A DNA stretch of 25,963 nucleotides from an uncultured Christensenellaceae bacterium (lineage in GTDB: Bacteria > Bacillota > Clostridia > Christensenellales > Pumilibacteraceae), in contig CAJUQF010000015.1 in NCBI GenBank assembly GCA_910588315.1, positions 5,246 to 31,208 of the forward strand, in the 5' to 3' direction. The notes beneath the pieces were generated by a model that made no database searches, was not told the DNA's origin, and worked only from the letters and a program-made list of their open reading frames with translations. The position numbers were made by a program, and so were the translations under genes. Below, in pieces: positions 22,585 to 25,963 of the stretch. Numbering within the stretch: the stretch's first letter is position 1; each line of letters starts with the position of its first letter.

Positions 22585-23544
22585 ATGGATACGAAAGACT
22601 TCCCCAAAACCCTGCCCGACGACGAAAAAATACTGTGGAAATTCACGGAGTGCGCGCACAGCGAAGATCCGCTCAAACTCACTTCGACGTTTTGCCACAA
22701 ACACTACTCTATAAAAATGCACACGCACGACTACTTCGAAGTCAATTTCGTAGTGAACGGTAAAGGCATACACTATACGGAAGTAGGAAGCACGTTCGTA
22801 AAGGCCGGGGATATATTCGTCATTCGCCCGTTCGACAAGCACGGCTATCTGGAAGTGGAAAACTTCGACGTATTCCATCTATGCATCGATAAAAACTTCT
22901 TCAACAAGTATTACGGCGACCTGAATCTTCTGACAGGATTCCCGCTGCTGTTCGGGATCGAGCCGAAAATGCGCAAGCAGCAAAACACGTATCCGTATTT
23001 TTGCATAGAAGGTGCGGACTTCGACTGCGTACTATCGCTCTTCGACTCGCTCGACTATATAGAACACAAACACGACATGCTCAATTTTCTCAATACTTAC
23101 GGCATGTCGCTCATGCTGATTTCCACGCTTTGTCAATTGTATTATGAGCAGATCTCGTCGCGGATACAGGCGCAAATACAGACGCACGACGAAAAAGCGG
23201 ACAAAAGCAACAAATACATGTACATTTTTCTTGCGCTCGATTATATCCACAAAAACTATACCAAACAAATACGTTTGGACGAATTGCTCAAAATCGCATT
23301 GCTGTCCAAAAACGTGTTCTACAAGGAATTTGCAAACTGCGTCGGCAGAACTCCGTTCGACTATATAAACAGGTACAGGATTTTGCAGTCGAAACGTCTG
23401 CTGACCGAAACCGACATGTCTGTCACAGAAATATCTTACACGGTCGGGTTCTACGACGAATCGTATTTTCTTAAAACCTATAAACGATTCGAGGGTATCT
23501 CCCCGTCCGCATTCCGCGAAACGTTAAAAAACAACCGTATTTAA
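22585..23544 (+). CDS. AraC-family transcriptional regulator (cupin sensor)
   Basis: This 319-aa protein has an N-terminal cupin domain (about residues 38-105; HKHYSIKMHTHDYFEVNFVV, AGDIFVIRPFDKHG), an intermediate helical region, and a C-terminal AraC double HTH (about 215-315; IRLDELLKIALLSKNVFYKE, GRTPFDYINRYRILQSKRLL, SVTEISYTVGFYDESYFLKT, GISPSAFRE). The cupin His residues (HTHDYFE) fit a small-molecule-sensing pocket. It is divergent from the glycyl radical operon and is the best candidate for its controller. Its ATG lies 7 nt after a TATAAT with no Shine-Dalgarno. A strong terminator overlaps its stop codon. Confidence 0.92.
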   Translation: MDTKDFPKTLPDDEKILWKFTECAHSEDPLKLTSTFCHKHYSIKMHTHDYFEVNFVVNGKGIHYTEVGSTFVKAGDIFVIRPFDKHGYLEVENFDVFHLCIDKNFFNKYYGDLNLLTGFPLLFGIEPKMRKQQNTYPYFCIEGADFDCVLSLFDSLDYIEHKHDMLNFLNTYGMSLMLISTLCQLYYEQISSRIQAQIQTHDEKADKSNKYMYIFLALDYIHKNYTKQIRLDELLKIALLSKNVFYKEFANCVGRTPFDYINRYRILQSKRLLTETDMSVTEISYTVGFYDESYFLKTYKRFEGISPSAFRETLKNNRI

Positions 23545-23559
23545 TTCGGTTGTTTTTTT
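23526..23559. terminator. Bidirectional intrinsic terminator
   Basis: ACAACCG (23531-23537) pairs with CGGTTGT (23547-23553). On the plus strand seven T residues follow, and on the minus strand six. It overlaps the AraC stop codon and lies 14 bp beyond the convergent MATE gene, so it serves both. Confidence 0.85.
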
Positions 23560-23573
23560 GCCTATGTGTATGT

Positions 23574-25046
23574 TTAAATATTTGCCGCAACGTCCGAGAC
23601 CGTATCGTGCAGCGGTTCGTTATGCGACACATCGTTGCTATGCGGCGGATCCTTGGTATAAAACCCCGCTTTATACGTGATCACGTAATAGCTTATCAGC
23701 ATAGCGACGCCGGTGATCAACCAGGATATCGGATAAACGATAAGCAACAGCCAATACTGACCGTATGCCGCAAATACGGTATATATCCAAATAATGCGCA
23801 TGATGCACGACCCGATAACGGTAAACACGGCGGGCAGCATGGAATGTCCCATACCGCGCAGCGCGCCGCCGGCTATCTCGTACATACACGGCAGCATAGA
23901 CCCCGACACCACGCACAACATGCGCATCAGCGCGTACTCTATCGCCACTTCGTCCGACGTGTAAATACGTATAAACAGATCTCCGCCGAGAACGAACACC
24001 AAACACAGCACGGTGGATACGACAAATCCCGACAGCATATTTATTTTGAAAATCTTTTTGCAGCGTTCGAATTCATGCGCCGAGTAATTCTGTCCGAAGA
24101 AAGTGACGGTGGTTTGCGCGAACGCGCTGACGAAATAGTACACGTAATACTCGAAGTTGACCGCATCGCCGTTGCCTGCCACCGCCTGCGCACCGAAACC
24201 GTTGATACCAGATTGAATAAGAACGTTTGCGATCGAAAACACCACGCCCTGAAGTCCTGCCGGAATACCGATGACAATCGTGCGCTTTATGTAGTCCCAT
24301 CTCACCCGCGACGCTCCGCGTTTAAGTTTAAACATCTCGTCGCGCTCGATAAATATAACTATCATGACCGCACTGACGAAGTTCGCAATGACCGTCGCAG
24401 TAGCAACGCCGGCGACGCTCATGTTTGCCGCGCCCACAAACAGACAGTTCAATCCGACGTTAAGCACGCCGGTTGCGATAAGTATATACAAAGCCTTTTT
24501 GGTGTCGCCCACGCCGCGCAGCATCGCCGCACCGAAATCGTATATCATAAGAAACGGCATGCCTATAAAATAGATGCGCAAATACTGCGTCGCAAGTTCG
24601 AGCGACTCCGCGGGCGTGTCCATAAGTTTTAACAGCGGCTCGGAAACGCCTATTCCTATGGCGAGTATTATCACACCGCAGATGACGGCGATCACAAGAG
24701 AAGTCAGCGTAACGCTGTGCAAATCGTCCGTATCGTTTTTACCGACATGTTCCGCTACCAATACAGTGACGCCGACGGATAGTCCGGTAAAAAGATTGAT
24801 GATGAGATTGACGAGCGCGCCGTTGCTGTTGACCGCGCTTTGCGCGACACTGCCCTCGAACCAAAACACTACCGCCATGTCCGCCGAATTGAACAGCTGC
24901 TGCAATATTCCGGTAAGAGCGAGCGGCAAAGCAAAAAGCAATATCTTTTTAAACATCGGGCCGTGCAACATATCCGTGCGGCTCGATACGGTATCGGATG
25001 CCTGTACGACCTCTTCGATATTCGATTCTTTTTGCGTTCTTGACAT
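23574..25046 (-). CDS. MATE-family efflux transporter
   Basis: This is a 490-aa cation-coupled exporter of drugs or metabolites with 12 predicted membrane helices in two homologous halves (about residues 30-240 and 255-470). Family marks are ILLFALPLALTGILQQLFNSADMAVV in helix 1, GLSVGVTVLVAEHVGKND, FDFGAAMLRGVGDTKKAL-like YDFGAAMLRGVGDTKKAL in the first half and AGGALRGMGHSMLPAVF in the second. The tail is hydrophilic (DPPHSNDVSHNEPLHDTVSD). The frame extends 14 codons upstream, but the ATG at 25044-25046 is preferred because a promoter lies just before it. The ribosome binding site is poor (CAGGTCG). Substrate unknown. Confidence 0.9.
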   Translation of the reverse strand: MSRTQKESNIEEVVQASDTVSSRTDMLHGPMFKKILLFALPLALTGILQQLFNSADMAVVFWFEGSVAQSAVNSNGALVNLIINLFTGLSVGVTVLVAEHVGKNDTDDLHSVTLTSLVIAVICGVIILAIGIGVSEPLLKLMDTPAESLELATQYLRIYFIGMPFLMIYDFGAAMLRGVGDTKKALYILIATGVLNVGLNCLFVGAANMSVAGVATATVIANFVSAVMIVIFIERDEMFKLKRGASRVRWDYIKRTIVIGIPAGLQGVVFSIANVLIQSGINGFGAQAVAGNGDAVNFEYYVYYFVSAFAQTTVTFFGQNYSAHEFERCKKIFKINMLSGFVVSTVLCLVFVLGGDLFIRIYTSDEVAIEYALMRMLCVVSGSMLPCMYEIAGGALRGMGHSMLPAVFTVIGSCIMRIIWIYTVFAAYGQYWLLLIVYPISWLITGVAMLISYYVITYKAGFYTKDPPHSNDVSHNEPLHDTVSDVAANI

Positions 25047-25067
25047 GATAAATTTTCGACCTGAAAA

Positions 25068-25096
25068 AGCATACCACAAGCCGCGCAAAAAAGCAA
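25068..25096 (-). promoter_or_regulatory. Promoter of the MATE gene
   Basis: On the minus strand, TTGCTT (25096-25091) and TATGCT (25073-25068) are 17 bp apart, with an extended -10 TGG. The leader would be about 15 nt, which rules out the longer N-terminus. Confidence 0.6.
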
Positions 25097-25147
25097 ATCA
25101 ATTACACATATATTTCTCCGTTTTTCGACTGATTTTTTAATTTCCGA

Positions 25148-25176
25148 TTGACAAACCGCGATCGATATGCTATAAT
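25148..25176 (+). promoter_or_regulatory. Consensus promoter of the rubrerythrin gene
   Basis: A perfect TTGACA (25148-25153) and a perfect TATAAT (25171-25176) stand at the ideal 17-bp spacing, with the extended -10 TGC. The gene should be very strongly expressed. Confidence 0.9.
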
Positions 25177-25219
25177 TCTTTCAACCTTAAAAATAACGAT
25201 TAAAGGAGATTTATTCAAT

Positions 25220-25744
25220 ATGAAAAGATGTGCAGTATGCGGTGAGATCCTCGAAGACGGCGTAGATGTTTGCCCCGTTTGCGGCGCGAAGAAATTCGAA
25301 CCGATAACGGAAGGCAAATTCGCTTGCGAACACCATGTCGGCGACGGCAAAGTCGAAGACAAGGAAGTCATGGACGGACTCCATGCCAATTTTACGGGCG
25401 AATGCACCGAGGTCGGCATGTACCTTGCAATGTCGCGCGTCGCCGAGCGCGAAGGCTACCCGGAGATCGCAGAAGCTTACAAGCGTTATGCTTTCGAAGA
25501 AGCCGAACACGCGGCAAAATTCGCCGAACTTTTGGGCGAAGTAGTTACGCCTTCCACCAAAAAGAACCTTCAGCTCCGCGCCGCCGCCGAAGCGGGCGCA
25601 TGCGAGGGCAAACTCATGCTCGCCAAGCGCGCTAAAGAACTCGGTTACGATGCCATTCACGACACCGTACACGAAATGGCAAAGGACGAAGCGCGTCACG
25701 GCGCCGGTTTCAACGGCATGTTAAAACGCTACTTCGGCAAATAA
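25220..25744 (+). CDS. Reverse rubrerythrin (N-terminal rubredoxin-like, C-terminal ferritin-like)
   Basis: This 174-aa cytosolic peroxidase protects anaerobes from hydrogen peroxide and oxygen. The rubredoxin-type iron site comes first: C4-x2-C7 and C18-x2-C21 (CAVCG, CPVCG). The diiron ferritin-like domain follows at about residues 50-174, with GECTEVGMYLAMSRVAE, YAFEEAEHAAKFAE, AGACEGKLMLAKRAKE and MAKDEARHGAGF supplying Glu and His ligands. In classical rubrerythrins the domain order is opposite, hence the reverse type common in Clostridia. The ATG at 25220 follows AAAGGAG (25202-25208). The longer frame is rejected because it would begin inside the promoter. Confidence 0.95.
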   Translation: MKRCAVCGEILEDGVDVCPVCGAKKFEPITEGKFACEHHVGDGKVEDKEVMDGLHANFTGECTEVGMYLAMSRVAEREGYPEIAEAYKRYAFEEAEHAAKFAELLGEVVTPSTKKNLQLRAAAEAGACEGKLMLAKRAKELGYDAIHDTVHEMAKDEARHGAGFNGMLKRYFGK

Positions 25745-25786
25745 GCTATAAGCCGAAAGTAATGCGGCATTGTTTCAAAACAAAAG

Positions 25787-25822
25787 ATCCGAGTTTTCCA
25801 TATACGAAAGCCCGGATTTTTA
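25787..25822 (+). terminator. Intrinsic terminator of the rubrerythrin gene
   Basis: ATCCG pairs with CGGAT, and inside it TTTTC pairs with GAAAG after a small internal loop. TTTTTATT follows the stem. It lies about 45 bp after the stop codon. Confidence 0.65.
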
Positions 25823-25836
25823 TTGCGTAATTGTAT

Positions 25837-25862
25837 GGAACGACGCCTCGACGTTCCTTTTT
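25837..25862 (+). terminator. Second hairpin with T run
   Basis: GGAACG (25837-25842) pairs with CGTTCC (25852-25857) and is followed by TTTTT. It may be a back-up terminator for the strongly transcribed rubrerythrin gene. Confidence 0.55.
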
Positions 25863-25897
25863 GTTATCGTAAAGAATTTATGTTGTGCAATTCGTAG

Positions 25898-25919
25898 GGC
25901 AGGCAGACTCTTGCCTGCC
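25898..25919. repeat. REP-like palindromic unit
   Basis: GGCAGGCA (25898-25905) and TGCCTGCC (25912-25919) form an 8-bp stem with a 6-base loop, inside the context TTCGTAGG...CGCTTCTCG. Short GC-rich palindromes with a CGTAGGG lead are common dispersed intergenic repeats in gut Clostridia genomes. Only one copy is in this window. Confidence 0.45.
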
Positions 25920-25963
25920 GCTTCTCGTATTATTGCATTGCTACATGCGGAGCGCAACGAGGT

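Noticed and set aside
25823..25963. Start of a further gene at the right edge
   Set aside because: Only a hairpin, a palindromic repeat and short open frames without a ribosome binding site are visible.
1..25963. CRISPR arrays, tRNA or rRNA genes, insertion sequences
   Set aside because: No regularly spaced repeats, cloverleaf-like sequences, rRNA stretches or transposase-like proteins were found on either strand.

Overview
The window looks like chromosomal DNA of a strictly anaerobic, Gram-positive-type gut Clostridia. Supporting signs are a glycyl radical enzyme with its activase, a reverse rubrerythrin, Bacillota-type families (DUF2871, LytTR/DUF3021, Vat-like acetyltransferase), strong AGGAGG-type ribosome binding sites and consensus sigma-A promoters. 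Several exported proteins carry lipoboxes or a C-terminal membrane anchor. TGA, TAA and TAG all end genes, so the genetic code is standard. A placement near Christensenellales is only a guess from the style of the surface proteins. No rRNA, tRNA, CRISPR array, transposase or phage gene was seen.

Left part (1-6.4 kb): a mosaic of small housekeeping and regulatory units. These are a TVP38/TMEM64 membrane protein; a MerR-family regulator facing a DUF4097 lipoprotein across a shared promoter with the 19-bp spacer typical of MerR targets; a Vat-like xenobiotic acetyltransferase; a DUF2871 membrane protein; a LytTR/DUF3021 regulator pair; and an AT-rich two-pass membrane protein of unknown function.

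Middle (6.4-11.6 kb): a large SGNH-hydrolase surface lipoprotein gene, split by a +1 frameshift, is divergent from an AraC-family regulator. Two ATTGCAAT sites lie between them. Next, convergent with the regulator, comes a DMT transporter preceded by a 52-codon small ORF and a good promoter.

Right-centre (11.8-23.5 kb): the most distinctive part is a tightly packed six-gene minus-strand operon of about 10.6 kb. In transcription order it holds a glycyl radical activase, a short glycyl radical enzyme with a Cys-x-Glu active site, a three-NPCBM-like membrane-anchored protein, a lipoprotein with duplicated modules, a secreted protein with two FIVAR-like repeats (broken by an in-frame TAA), and a GH36 alpha-galactosidase-like lipoprotein. 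Gene overlaps of 4 nt and gaps of 0-23 nt imply co-transcription. A divergent AraC regulator at the head, apparently leaderless, is the likely controller. I infer that the operon takes apart an extracellular alpha-galactoside-bearing glycan and feeds a product into an uncharacterised radical reaction. The substrate is unknown and no cognate transporter is visible.

Right end (23.5-26 kb): a MATE efflux protein, a reverse rubrerythrin with a perfect consensus promoter, two terminators, and a short REP-like inverted repeat near the edge.
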